64,000 nt of DNA from Rhodamnia argentea. Its lineage: Eukaryota; Streptophyta; Magnoliopsida; Myrtales; Myrtaceae. The position numbers were made by a program, and so were the translations under genes. The DNA lies in contig NC_063151.1 of assembly GCF_020921035.1 (NCBI RefSeq), positions 7,626,001 through 7,690,000 on the forward strand, in the 5' to 3' direction. Below, piece after piece: positions 1 through 11,500 of the stretch. The notes beneath the pieces are model-generated. The model was given only the letters and a program-made list of their open reading frames with translations. It ran no database searches and had not been told where the DNA came from. How positions within the stretch are numbered: the first letter of the stretch is position 1; each line of letters opens with the position of its first letter.

Positions 1-428
1 CAACCTTTAGCATAGGTCCTGACTCCTGATCCTGATATAATAAGCAAGGACGTGAGGCGATCGCATTAGAAAACATAAACTTTATCGGTCCCAAAGATGG
101 GAGCTTCAGCTGGATCTTGGATTAGAATATTGCGGGTTGTGATTTCGTATAATCTATAGGATGAGATTCTTGATTGGGGCGTCGAAGGTATCGTCATTTT
201 TGGGGACGAATGGTTATGCCTTGGGTTCGTGCGATGGGCGCTGCTGGCTTTTTTCTCGTGTTTGTGTCGTGACGCGATGTGTCGCGCTGTCTTGTGATGA
301 CGTGTGTTTGTGTCTCTGTCTCTGACGTCCGCCATTTTCGCTACCTTGCAATGGAGGATGGGCGGAGTTCTGGACTGGGAAGGGCATGGGCCTCGTACGG
401 TGATCTCTTGTTCGTAAGCCTTCCAAGT
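1..428. other. Left-edge intergenic DNA, no gene seen
   Basis: I see no convincing coding frame. The open frames on both strands overlap each other, have no recognisable motif and run into the neighbouring transposon. Nothing regulatory could be tied to a gene. Confidence 0.5.
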
Positions 429-436
429 GCCCACTC

Positions 437-730
437 TAGAGAAGGCCGGTTCGACGGAACCGCCGGTTCCGGTTCCGGGTTTGGAACCGCCGGTTCCGGG
501 CCGGTTCTGGTTCCGGTTTCAAAGCATAATTGATTTTTTTATCAAACCTACTTCCTTTTTTTTTTTTTTTAAACCGGGTTGGAACCGGCTCGGAACCGGC
601 GGTTCCGGGCCGGTTCCAACAATTTACAAATCAGAACCGGCCCTTGAGGGCCGGTTCCGGTTCCGGGTTGGAACCGTGGGCCCAGTCAACGGGCCGGTTC
701 CGGGCCCACGGGTCCATTTGGCATCCTCTA
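437..730. mobile_element. Non-autonomous hAT-type miniature element with GGTTCC repeats
   Basis: The element is flanked by a perfect 8-bp direct repeat, GCCCACTC, at 429-436 and 731-738, which is the target duplication length of hAT transposons. Its ends are imperfect inverted repeats: TAGAGAAGGCC on the left, and TAGAGGATGCC when the right end is reverse-complemented. The interior is packed with GGTTCC/GGAACC and GGCCGG words in both orientations, as expected for subterminal transposase-binding repeats. No transposase is encoded, so it would have to be mobilised in trans. A T tract lies near 558-571. Confidence 0.8.
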
Positions 731-825
731 GCCCACTCCGTCCTTCAAAATTTGTTCTTGGACATCACGATAGGGGCTTTTCAATGATTGGACACCGCAA
801 AATTGATCTAGAATTCACGTTTTAA

Positions 826-1675
826 TCCATATTTAATAATGATGGATCATAAATGAGTTGATTTAAATTTTAAACACAAATTAAAATAGATCATAAGTTA
901 CTTAAAAATTTATTGAGTTTTAAATGGGTTTTAAATGTATTGTAAATAGGTTCATTAAGAAGATTATTTTAAATGAGTCATAAATAGTTTTTTTAGATAT
1001 TTTAAGAAAGCTACATATTTTAATATTTTATTTTCAATTAATTTTGTTTCTCCTTTTCTTTTTCTTTCTTTTCTTTCCTTTTCTTTTCCATCCTACCTTA
1101 GCCGACACCGGCTAGCGACAACCACCAGCGAGACACCGGCCGTAGACAACCATTGGTCAAATTGAGCTCGCCAATCTCGTAAGAGCTTGTGCTCGTTGGT
1201 GCCCGCCACAAGCTAGTCGCAACGGCGGAGGTTAGAGGAAAAAGAAAAAGGAAGAACAATGAGAAATTAAAAAATAAAAAATAAAATCATAAATCATTAA
1301 AAAAACTAAAATATTTAGAAATACTATTTATGACTCACTTAAAATCGCCTATGTATGTGGGTAGTTGTCGGGCTACCAACCATTGCCGAGGCCCGACAAC
1401 CGGCGGAGAAAGAAGGAAGAAGGAAAAGAAAGAAAAATTAAAATATATATATTTTATAGAGATTATAAAATTGTCCACAATGTTTTAGAGATATTTTCCT
1501 AAATATGATTAAATATTGAAGTGTACAATATAAGTCGGGTCGTGCATGAGTTGGGTGGGATATTGGTTGCTAGATTTATATTATGTGAAAATGGGTTAAA
1601 AAGGGTTAAATGGGCAATTTAGATCGGACCATTTTCATCCCGACTCGACTCACCCATTTGACAACTTTACTTGAC
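826..1675. repeat. Dispersed repeat, copy A
   Basis: This AT-rich stretch has a GC-rich core near 1,095-1,220. Several short blocks match 59,540-59,880 in the same order, for example CCATATTT(A/G)ATAA at the left and ATGAGTTGGG-like and GACCATTTTC blocks at the right. The right end, read in reverse, starts TTGTCAAATGGG, which is common at hAT ends. I found no clean target duplication, so the class is open. There is no coding potential. Confidence 0.35.
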
Positions 1676-2102
1676 AATTGGAGCTCTTTACTTCGCAAAA
1701 AGTAAATAAATAAATTTTTTATATTATTTGAAAAAATTAAACAATAAGTTTGTTTTGTTCATCCAAATAATAGAAGAGGTCATTTTTAAAAAAATACTTT
1801 TTACATCATTTATTTTTCCCTAAACAAACGGAGCTTGCATTCCTATTTTGGAGAGCTCGTTTGTATCTTGTTTTGAGTTGGATCAATAACAAATTACTTT
1901 ATTAAGGGAACGATTGTATATATCAGGGAGAAAATCAATAACATTCAATTACAAATTTTTACATTTGACTGTTTAATAAATGCCGAGAAAATGGCATTTT
2001 GCAAATTTCTTTTAAATCTTCAGCTACAATCGCTCAGATTGATTTTCAAGCAAAACCACTATTTGGCATACCCATCTCGATGACGTTAATCATTCGTAAT
2101 AA

Positions 2103-2313
2103 GGAAAATTACCAAAAATAATAAAATACGAAAAATCTAAAATATTATGTCGCCGGTTGTCATCCACGTCATCGTCGACCAGCCAAAATTAAAAGATTTA
2201 AGATTAAATTGGCACAAAAAAAAGGTTATGATTTGAATTGGCGCAAATATAAAATATTTGGGACTGAATTAGCAAAAGTGCAATATGTTTAGGATTTTTT
2301 TGACAATTCTCCC
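2103..2313. mobile_element. Short Mutator-like miniature element, degraded
   Basis: The left end reads GGAAAATTACCAAAAA. The reverse complement of the right end reads GGGAGAATTGTCAAAAAAAT. The inside has the wording of the 62,421-62,985 element (repeated 'ttgaattggcgcaaa' phrases). No matching 9-bp flanks survive, so this is an eroded copy. Confidence 0.45.
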
Positions 2314-2589
2314 GATATTTTGCATAGTCTTACGAAGACTAAAGTTGCTACATTTTCAAAGCGCGGATAATAACCATTTTATTTTTTCTTTTTTTTTCCT
2401 TTTTTTCTTAAATAGGCTTAGAGTAGAAATTCGTTTTGTAATATAATTTCATTTCTCTATTTTCTGGATAAATTTTAAACTCAAGAATAGGTTTTGGAAC
2501 AAAAATAAGAAGTAAAAACTTTCTAGTTTTCTATTTTTGGAATAAAAATAAAAATTCTTTTCATCGTTCACTCTCCTCTCCCCTCTCAT

Positions 2590-2590
<1 letters not shown>

Positions 2591-2649
<59 letters not shown>
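2591..2649. repeat. (CT)n microsatellite
   Basis: A perfect run of about 29 CT units. It sits inside AT-rich intergenic DNA with a short GC-rich patch immediately downstream. Confidence 0.95.
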
Positions 2650-2652
<3 letters not shown>

Positions 2653-3129
2653 CTCATCGCCGACTGCCAGCCACAGGTTATCGGCCACCGATATCCGTCC
2701 ACCGCTTGCCGACCGGCAATAACTTTAAAAATTTTATATTGTCATCAAACGAATTTCTATTCCAACAATTGAAATTTTGTGATGTTGTCAAATGCATTTC
2801 TCTGCTCATAAACTCATCCAATGAATAAAAATAAAATTAAAAAAAACTAGTTCTGACCAAAAATAGCTTCAGGAAACAAAATGTTTATCATTCGCGTCGT
2901 CAATATCCACACTTGTTGTATACACCAACTCATTATTTTCATGAATGAAGCTTCTTAGAAAAAAAAAATTATTATTTATACATCCGTACAGTTATTTAAG
3001 TTAAACATGGGACCTTGTCGGGTCAGGCCCAGCAGCAAAGCCCTTGCCATTAGAAAGAACGATGGAGGCCGAACTTGTATATAATATAGGATCTCTGGTG
3101 AATATGATATGTAAATCAGCGACCTTGTC

Positions 3130-3480
3130 ATGTCATGCACCATTCGAATCACAACTTCTTTTGAAATTTCCACGAGAGCATCTTTGAAAAAAGGGGAGAA
3201 GATGAAGAAGAATAAATTCCCATGAGAAAATGATACACATATTCAGTTGTTGAAAAAATAATCGAAGCTTCCTGAAGAAGTGCCTTTCTTTCGCCGAAAA
3301 TCAGGGATCTAAAAAGCCTTTTCGTTTGGACCAAAAAAAAAAAAAAAGCCTTTTCATAAAAGTAATCATTTGCAAAACTTACAGAAATAAACGAACGAAA
3401 AAATATTTCTTCATCGGCGAAGATGTTTAGACATTATTGTTAAATAAAAATATTTTTTACAATGATTATTTTTTAAACGA
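3130..3480. repeat. Diverged direct repeat, left copy
   Basis: This segment aligns in the same orientation with 5,855-6,220. Shared blocks in order include CACGAGAG, CTTTGAAAAAAGGGG-like, AGAAGAAT, TCCCATGAGAAA and GTGATACA-like words. The spacing of about 2.7 kb suggests either the remains of a transposon's terminal repeats or an old segmental duplication. Confidence 0.5.
3311..3355 (+). mobile_element. Poly(A) micro-insertion 1
   Basis: GCCTTTTC, preceded by five A, occurs at 3,311-3,323 and again at 3,348-3,355 after an A run. Between the copies lie GTTTGGACC and 15 A. The arrangement (target duplication, a few bases, poly(A), target duplication) is that of target-primed reverse transcription, with almost none of the source RNA retained. 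Confidence 0.5.
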
Positions 3481-3529
3481 CATAAATAATCATTTTAAAA
3501 TAGGATCCGCATTTTGTAGAATCAGTGCA

Positions 3530-4290
3530 CCAAATGGCCTTACATTATTGAAGTCGGTATCGGAACTATAGGCCTAACATTTACCACATTTGGCAGAGGC
3601 ACGTTCTCCTGAACGTTTTGATTTGCCAAATTACTATTGTTATTATCATTGTTTGGGTTAGCCCGAGCAGGATTAATTTGATTATTTCCATTGATAGCAC
3701 CAACACATTTGCACTATATTGACCTTAGCCGGAAGTTTCAGGCCTTTGCAAGATTCTCACTGGCGATGGAACTACTTGGCCTAGATTACTAACATTATCT
3801 TTTTTGGGTAAAAAAATTAGTAACATTATTAAACTGAGCAAAAGTTGAAGAGACATACCTGAGAACCGTCGGATCTCCTTAAACTGAGAACGACTGGCTA
3901 GATTACCCGAGCCTAGAAATGACATCGCCGACCACATTGACGACCATCGGCCTAGTCACATCATAAATGTGCCGCACAATGTGCTTGGACATGACCGCTT
4001 TGCTGTTTCTTGAACAACCTCCCCATGGTAGCCACTACGGCCGAGTTTGGCGCCTTTTCCCTCATTTGCTCCTCCTTGAGATGCTTTGGAAAATCGACAT
4101 TCTCACATCTATTTTGCTCTGCTATAGCTTGAGCGACCACCGACTCCGAAATCACACCCTTATCATTGCCTTGACGCGGTGAATGATTCTTTCCGATAGC
4201 ATTGTCAAAGCTCTTATTAATTTTCTGTCATTGCCATTAAACTTCCTCGATCGTACCACAATGATCCTATTGGGCGTGCCAAAAAGATGT
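3530..4290 (-). pseudogene. Decayed gypsy-like leader and gag relic
   Basis: On the minus strand a leader-like phrase, TTTTTGGCACGCCC, lies near 4,270. I associate this phrase with the start of plant Ty3/gypsy internal regions. Downstream come broken frames: 3,961-4,155 has a charged, helix-like stretch, and about 3,540-3,690 reads as an Asn/Gln/Pro-rich segment, as is common in gag proteins. Stops separate the pieces, so nothing is expressed as a full protein. The family assignment is inference from composition plus the leader phrase; I see no protease or reverse transcriptase motif. Confidence 0.3.
3786..3829 (+). mobile_element. Poly(A) micro-insertion 2
   Basis: TTACTAACATTAT (3,786-3,798) and TTAGTAACATTAT (3,817-3,829) differ at one base and flank CTTTTTTGGGT followed by seven A. 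The plan matches the other poly(A) micro-insertions. It lies inside the gypsy-like relic, so it is younger than that relic. Confidence 0.4.
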
Positions 4291-4580
4291 TCAATAAAAA
4301 ATGGGTATCGGCTCAAATAGTGAAAAATCTATAACCAAAAGTTGATCTCTATCTTTCTTTTTTTTTTTTTAACGAAATAGGTTAGGAGAGATTTTGAAGA
4401 AGAATTCAATTGGCGTTACGAAGAAGATGAACAAAAAATTTAAAGGTAAAAGGATTGTAAAATGATGGAAACTAGAAAGACAACAAAATTAATAAATTGA
4501 GCAAAATATATTGGGAATATGTGTTGTCGATGGTGATTTGCATAATTAGACGCCAACATACGTATAACTCATTAATTATA

Positions 4581-5078
4581 GGGAAAATTTCAAAAAAGGG
4601 CTCAAGTACTTTCATTTTCTTAGATAATGACTTAAAGTGGTCATTGTCTCAAATAAGGGCTTGAAGTGGCCATAATTATTTCAAATAAGGACCTGACCTC
4701 GTCAGCAAGTCACCCGGCTAAAACTCCCTCCGATCAAGGGTATTTTCATCAAAATACAACTTTAATCTAATTTTTATTAAATTAAATAAAAAAAAGAGAA
4801 AAAAAGTAACACAAGCGAGAAGGCGGCCCTCCCGCTTGTGTTTCTTTGTTTTTCTTTTCAGTTTTAGTTTTTTTTTTAAATTTTTGAAACAATGAAAAAG
4901 GAAAAAAAATATGAAATGACCAAAATGCCTCTATTAACTAGTGAGTCAAGCCCCCTTTTTTGAGACCGATAAGGTTATTTCATACCATTATTTGAAACAA
5001 TATCCACTCTAGACCCTTATTTTCAAGCCTTTATTTGATAAAATGAATGTACATCATGCCCTGTTTGAAAATTTTCCC
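4581..5078. mobile_element. Mutator-type miniature inverted-repeat element
   Basis: A perfect 9-bp direct repeat, TTAATTATA, flanks the element at 4,572-4,580 and 5,079-5,087, the target duplication size of Mutator-like elements. The ends are long inverted repeats of about 55 bp: the left begins GGGAAAATTTCAAAA and the right, reverse-complemented, begins GGGAAAATTTTCAAA. Both continue with a matching 'TTCATTTT..T.A.ATAA' block. The interior has a small GC-rich hairpin-like core (an AAGCG...CGCTTGTG pair near 4,812-4,842). No protein is encoded. Confidence 0.85.
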
Positions 5079-5087
5079 TTAATTATA

Positions 5088-5854
5088 ACCGTTCACTAGC
5101 AGTTATTACTCGGTCTAAGCACAGTTATAACTGCACAATCCACATTCAGCCCCCCTTATTCGCACGACGGTCTCATCCACAAACGGTCACAACTCCCAAG
5201 CCATTGGGTTACTCAACCGTCGCTTTCAATCGATATTCTTGCCCTCGTGTTTTTCCTTTGCTGCCACCACTTAGTCAAATTTCATAATAGCCAAGTCTCT
5301 GCTTGCCCTGTCGATGCACCTTATCGAACACCCTTCAGCCACTTGTTGATGCCGAGTCCTTATAGACGCCGGCGATTCTTCTTCGTAGATGTTGATATTC
5401 ATTCCATTCCGCTGTCGATGTTTAACATCTTGAAGCACTCTCAACGACCAATCTTCCTTGATCGATCGCGCTTCGTTGCTCGTCGATGGCTTTGCCGTAT
5501 GGCTGTCGACAGCCGTGCATTATAGTCATTGACAAACCAATTAATAACCACATCGGATATTCGTCGATAACCATGCCGATCACATCAATCAAACTCATCT
5601 AACCCACTAAGCCGTTGTCAAATTAAAATAGTCGGTCCTTTCTTGGTGTAATCACGATATAATTAGCTGCTGCCTTATGTCGCGAGAGGACACTTGACAG
5701 CAGAGAACTCAACTTATGAAGTGGATGCAGGCACACGTTAATCCTATGCGGGCGTCGACTTCGAAACTGCACCAGCCCATCCCACAGTATCAACGCAACT
5801 AGACCAATTTTCAGTTTGTTCCATGTAAGCTCCAAATGATGGAAAGACCCTCGA
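5088..5854. other. Intergenic DNA, no gene seen
   Basis: Short open frames exist on both strands, but none shows a domain, a plausible start context or homology I recognise. Base composition is moderate. Confidence 0.4.
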
Positions 5855-6220
5855 TGGCATGGACCATTTCAACTATACGACTTTTGAAGTTGCACGAGAG
5901 AATCTTTCAAAAAAGGGGGAGGAGAAGAATAGATTCCCATGAGAAAGTGATACATATTCTAGTTGTGGAGGTTGGAGAGCATGCATGCATGCGATGTCGT
6001 TTCCCCATTTTTTTTAAAAGAGGATGGAAGTTTCCTAAAGAGGTGGCGATTCTTTCGTGGAAAACTAAGGTTTCGGAAAATATTTTTCACAATATAACTG
6101 CGTGTACGGTTCGCATAAAAGGATGAATGTAAAATAATCTGTATCGATGAAAATGTTTAAATTTCCCGTTGACTATATTTTCTAAGCGCTAAAAACAAAT
6201 ATTTGTAGATAAATATTTTT
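5855..6220. repeat. Diverged direct repeat, right copy
   Basis: This is the partner of 3,130-3,480 in the same orientation. Differences include a GCATGCATGC expansion near 5,982. The similarity fades on the left at about 5,850 and on the right in an AT-rich tail. Confidence 0.5.
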
Positions 6221-7401
6221 TTAAATCATTTATTTTTATCTTTGCAAAATATAAAACATACATGGAGAGAGATATAAAGAGTCCAGAGCGTAACATTATT
6301 CAAAAGAAAATATTTATTCGACCGAAAAAAATGTTTTAAATTTAAAAAAATATTATCAATGATGACTCTTAACAAGTGCCTTAGGGGACCACTCTTGGCG
6401 ACAATAGATGAGAATAACTTTGCGATTTGTAGGTTTTCAAATTAGGAAGAATAATACCCATGTGCAATTATTAATTTCTCAACGTCGACAGAAATTTTCG
6501 TTTAAAAAATTTAGCGAACCGGTAGTTTCACGATATTATCGGTAATTTTTTAGGTAGAAAAAGAATTGAGTTTTGTTTTAACTAGTAAATTATTCATGCG
6601 ACCGGTAAGTTTCCAAATAAAAAAGCAACGATTCGTGTCTACAGTTGGTATCATACTTAACGTGATTACTAAATTTTCTTTATCGCCGCGCAATTCTTAA
6701 TAGATCTCAAGTTAAATATGTTCGCACGACAACAATCCCATTTCTCGAAATTGTGGGTCAGAAATGTCTCTTGCTTTCTTTACTTTGTTTCACCCTTGTT
6801 GGGCTGGGAAGACATGTGCCATCAATTGCGGAATGTCTCAAAGTGACTTTGACTTTCATTCTGTTTCTTTTTCTTTTCTTTTTCTTTTTTTGTCAAAATA
6901 ACATATCCTTAATTCCATCCACTTCTTCGAAATACAAGAGAGGTATATTGCATATCAACTACAAACTCAAAACAACTCCTAGATAACTTCAAAACAAAAT
7001 AAGTTCCAAATAACAATAAAAATCATCAAGATGAAGTTATGGGTCACTTACTTAAAGAGCAAATCTATGACTTCTTTACACCTAAATCAGCTGTCGATCA
7101 CTTCTTCCTTCTTTAGTAATGAGCACACGTCGAAATCTCATTTATTGATACGGTTTTGCCTTTTGGCGGTACGCGCTTAGATTTAACGTCCCAATACCAT
7201 CACCGAGCAGAATAAAATGGTTGAACAAGCACAAAGTTGACACTTATAAGAGCCAAACCTTCACGAAGCTCCTCTCATTTTCTTTGAAACTAGACTTGTT
7301 CACCGACGAAAAATGAGGAAAGCAAAACCCCGAAAACATATACGCAGGAAACCTCAAAACTAAACTAGATCGAGATATAGATCTTCTCAAAAATGGAAGA
7401 G
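6221..7401. other. AT-rich intergenic DNA, no gene seen
   Basis: I find no supported gene, RNA gene or clean transposon ends. A pyrimidine-rich stretch lies at about 6,860-6,890. Confidence 0.4.
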
Positions 7402-7456
7402 AAAAACTTCTAGATCTAGCTTTACCAAAAAAAAAAAAAAAAACTTCTAGATCTAG
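7402..7456 (+). mobile_element. Poly(A) micro-insertion 3
   Basis: CTTCTAGATCTAG, preceded by five A, occurs at 7,402-7,419. It is repeated exactly at 7,444-7,456 behind a run of 17 A. Only CTTTACC lies between the first copy and the A run. The flanks are identical over 13 bp or more, so this looks fairly recent. Confidence 0.55.
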
Positions 7457-8420
7457 ATTAAATGGGAAAAGAAAAGCCCCCAAACGTGAGGAAAGCATAA
7501 AAAAGAAAATAAAGAGTCAACACAGCTTAAGAAAATGGGGAAGGGAGGGAGAGATCTAGCTCAAACTCTCTTTAGGTTAAAAAAAGAAAGTGTGCATGCA
7601 AGAGAGAGAGAGGAGAGAGAAAAGAGCTAGGGCCGGCCGTGGGACTACTTCCATTCTATTTCGATAATGATCGTCAATTGACAAAAAGTTAAAAATAAAT
7701 AAATTATGAGCTACTTTGCCCGAAACCTTATACATACAAAAGATTAATAACAATCGTATTTAGATTAGTCTGTTTAATTAATTAAATAAGGCGGCAGATA
7801 AAATCAGTCACTAAAATAAACGAGTCCTTGCCATCTGGTATTCACGGTACAATATTCACGCGGTCCGTCTCACCAAATTGACAAGAAAAGATCAAACCTT
7901 TGCTTGCCCGCGTCATGCTGAACATTCCCAGTGCAAAGATGATCTGATTTGACGTGGGACACGTGTCGAAGTGGGTCAAAGTTTGCCAAATCACCCGCCA
8001 TCCGCTAGAGCTTCCCATCACACTTCTCTCTTTCTTTCAGATTCCACAAAGCTTTCCGATTCCTTCCCCGCTTTGCTTTGGCGGTTTTCTTTTCCTTTGC
8101 CTTCGTTTTTACTTTGATGGCACGGTACCGCCCGGTTTATTATTTCCTCAGAAACGTCCGTCCGTCTCTGATATTCCTTCTGCTTTACCAACCTCTTCGC
8201 TGTTCCTTTGCTGCATCTTCTTCCGCATGTCTCCGCGTTTGCTGATAAAGAAATTTCGTATTTTTCCGCTTTCCTGCTTCCCCTTCGTTTGACCAGATGC
8301 TTTGTTCATTCTTTTTCGCTTGCGGGTATGATTTGGTTCTTTGAGACTACAAATCTTAGCCCACAAGTCTCCAGAGAGGGCAGTTGGGATTGTCGGGTTT
8401 GAATTCCTTCTGGAAGAGAC

Positions 8421-8455
<35 letters not shown>

Positions 8456-8537
8456 GCTGTTGTAGTTGTGATTGTTGTAGATGATTAGTGAGTTTGTAAT
8501 CAGGAGTTGTCATAGTTGAAGGGAGGGGCACAGAGAA
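7457..8537 (+). promoter_or_regulatory. Upstream region and likely 5' leader of the SMP/C2 gene
   Basis: No separate gene is supported. The last 550 bp are rich in pyrimidines on the plus strand and include a (GA)n tract close to the start codon, a common feature of plant leaders. Minus-strand frames here are shadows of this biased composition. No TATA box could be assigned with confidence. Confidence 0.3.
8421..8453. repeat. (GA)n microsatellite in probable 5' leader
   Basis: About 16 AG units lie 85 bp upstream of the ATG of the SMP/C2 gene. A second CT tract (about 8,880-8,899) sits in intron 1 just before its acceptor site. Confidence 0.9.
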
Positions 8538-11500
8538 ATGGACATAACAGAGGTTACACTGATGCACCATGTGTGCATTGTGATGCTGCTGCTCTGGTTG
8601 CTCTGCAGATGCAACCTCTGCCATCCGATAACCTTCATCGTCTCCATCTTCTATCTGTACTTGGTACGAGTCACTTCTCTCAATTCCCTTACCGCATTTC
8701 TTTTGTTTGCCGGGCTCGCTCTTCTTTTCCTGTATGTAACAAGCAAAGAGAGCGAAAAAGTTTGAGGGTTGTGAAAGGGCCTCCACTTGAGCTGTATATG
8801 GAGATACTGTTTGTAGTTGGTGGATGTGATCCTCGCATGGTAGCTCAGATTCCTATCGCATGCTAAAATTGCAGCAACCTCTCTCTCTCTCTCTCTCTCA
8901 TAACCGCGCTTCTGCTTTCTTTTGGAAGATTCAGGAGAATTACATCACGAGATTAAGGAAGAAGTTAGGATTCGAGGAGAGGAAACAGTCATATCAGAGA
9001 CGGGTATGCTGGCAGTTGGGACTTTCTATTCAAGTGTTTAGTTTCCCCAAATGAGAAAATGGGCTAATGTGGTGCTGTTGCTTTGTTGCTGTGATCTCAG
9101 TAAGTTTTGTCTGTTCCTTTTGCTCTTGTTTAGGTGATGACTGATTCGGAAACGGTGAGGTGGTTGAACTACGCATTGGAGAAGATATGGCCTGTGTGTT
9201 TAGAACAAATTTCCTCACAGAAGTTTCTCCTTCCCATTGTACCCTGGTTCTTGGACAAGTACAAACCATGGACAGTTGTATGGTTCCTACCCAGTTTTAT
9301 GGCAGTATATCACTGTTTTACTAGGAGAAAAGCAGTATTCTGCTCCATTCCTCCGAAAAGCGAATTGCATCGTCAATTTCCAATAGTGTACTGTGCCACA
9401 GTTGGCAGAAATCAAATTTTGGGCAGTCTCAACACATTCACTTTATCTTTCGGAGCTAGTTAAAATCATTTACCTTGATTTAAAGAAGCTCTTGCTTATC
9501 AACATCTGCTAATTTTTCATGCTTTTTTATATCGTCACTTTACATGAGCATATGAGTTAAATAATAACCATGAGGAGGCATGGCGTACAAAGTTTCTTCC
9601 ACATATATCTGTTCATGCTTTAGAGTAATTCGTGACAGAAGAATTTTTCTTTGCAGAAGGAGGCTTCAATTCAGCACCTGTACCTTGGAAGCAAACCCCC
9701 GATGTTTACAGAAGTTCGCGTTATTCGTCAGGCCACTGGTGATGACCACTTGGTGGGTATTAACACGCAACAGTTTCTAGATTTCGAAACTCTATTATCT
9801 TTTGAATGTGTGTGTATGGGCGAGTTATGACTTGCCTATAAAATGATGAAGAGATTCTGTTCATATCTATGTGCAGGTCTTGCAGTTGGGGATAAATTTT
9901 CTCAATACAGATGATATTAGTGCGATATTTGCTGTCAAGCTAAGGAAAGCATTTGGATTTGGAATTTTGGCAAAATTGCATATGACCGGTATGCATGTGG
10001 AAGGGAAGGTATGAGAATGAATTGAATTCTCTAGCTGATAAGAACTTGGCAGTTTACTTCTTCTACATTGTTAGTTGGAAGTTTACACATTTGTGGTACT
10101 TTTCATTCGTTATTATGCCAGTCATGAGATATACAATTCTCACAAGGCAATTCCAAATATGAGTTTTATTTAACATATCCTAAGAAACATGAGAGGAATC
10201 TGGATACCAATCTTCTTGAAGGTGCATGACTCCTTTTAGATCCCACAGAAGGTGAAAAGCACCAGGTGACTACTTATGTATGGAAAAATCTAGTGCTGTT
10301 ATGTGTACATCAGAGAACTTGAGAAAATTGGTTGTCTCACTATTGTGATCTCAGATGTGTTTCTAGAAGCCGATAATATGCAAGTCCATCTCTTTTCCAG
10401 GTGGTACTCGGGGTAAAGTTCATTCCAACCTGGCCTTACCTGGGACGTTTACGAGTGTGCTTTGCTGAGCCCCCATATTTTCAGATGACTCTGAAGCCTA
10501 TGTCCTCGTATGGGCTTGATGTGACCGAACTTCCTGGTATTTCTGGATGGATTGTAAGTTTTATTATACTTTATGCATTTTGAGTCGTGATTTTCTTCTC
10601 TCTTTTTCATGTATTGCAACTAATATCTGTCTATTTTCTTTTCCTTGGGTAGGATAAAATTCTTTCTGTTGCATTTGAGCAATCACTCGTTGAGGTAAAA
10701 TTTTAATCTCACAGTTTTTTAGCCTGGCTGAACTCACATTTCACTGCTTAATATTAAGTGCCTGATCATATCATCATCCTTGTGGTTGACGTTCTCTTCC
10801 TTAACATGATTTGCAAGTGCTAGCTACAGGCTGAGTTTCTGCGTGACCATTGTGTTGGTTGAGTCCTTTTGGATTAACTTTGGGAAAATTATTTCTAATA
10901 CAAGTTTTATTCTGCTCGAGTTTTCAGCCAAATATGCTGGTGGTTGATGTGGAGAAACTTGTTGCACCTCAACAAGATGGCAAATCGCAGCAAGGTAACA
11001 TATAACAGGATAACATTAATGTTTAAGTCCTCAAGTTCTCTTAATTTGTCTCGTAAGAAATTAATAACTGAAAGCCTCAAGAGTCTTTTTGTTATTGAGA
11101 CCTACTTGACTCTCGCAACTGGTACACTGTTAACCCATTTTGCTCTGCCGACTTAATTGTTGTCAGATGCGGTGCTGTTGGCTGTCTACTAGCTAGATAT
11201 ATTCTCAAACTGTCGATAACTACTATTATCACTTTTCTGTTGATTTATTTGCTGAAAGGTGATCTGTACATCTGAGATACCATGAACTTTAATCCCAGAA
11301 ACTTGGTTCTCTGTGGATGTTAAGGAACCTGTGGCTTATGCCAAAGTAGAAGTCATAGAAGCATCTGAGATGAAGCCGTCTGATTTGAATGGTTAGCTCA
11401 TAACCCAGTTCATATCCTGTAATTTCCATTGCACTGATAGCAAACTTTAAATGCCAGTATTGAGCTTTATTTTCCATTTGCTCTTCAATTCTCGCTTTGT

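Noticed and set aside
427..825. 132-residue plus-strand ORF rich in Gly, Pro and Val
   Set aside because: It is the GGTTCC-repeat body of the hAT miniature element read in one frame.
2449..2688. Frame with a long Arg-Glu repeat on the minus strand
   Set aside because: The repeat is the (CT)n microsatellite read in one frame; there is no flanking protein-like sequence.
3130..6220. A complete intact LTR retrotransposon
   Set aside because: The repeats are too diverged, the ends and target duplication are missing and no reverse transcriptase or integrase motif is present. Reported only as a possible relic.
8148..8786. 212-residue open frame on the minus strand
   Set aside because: It overlaps exon 1 and the leader of the SMP/C2 gene, contains a Ser-Leu run from the (GA)n tract and has no domain. 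It is a shadow of composition.
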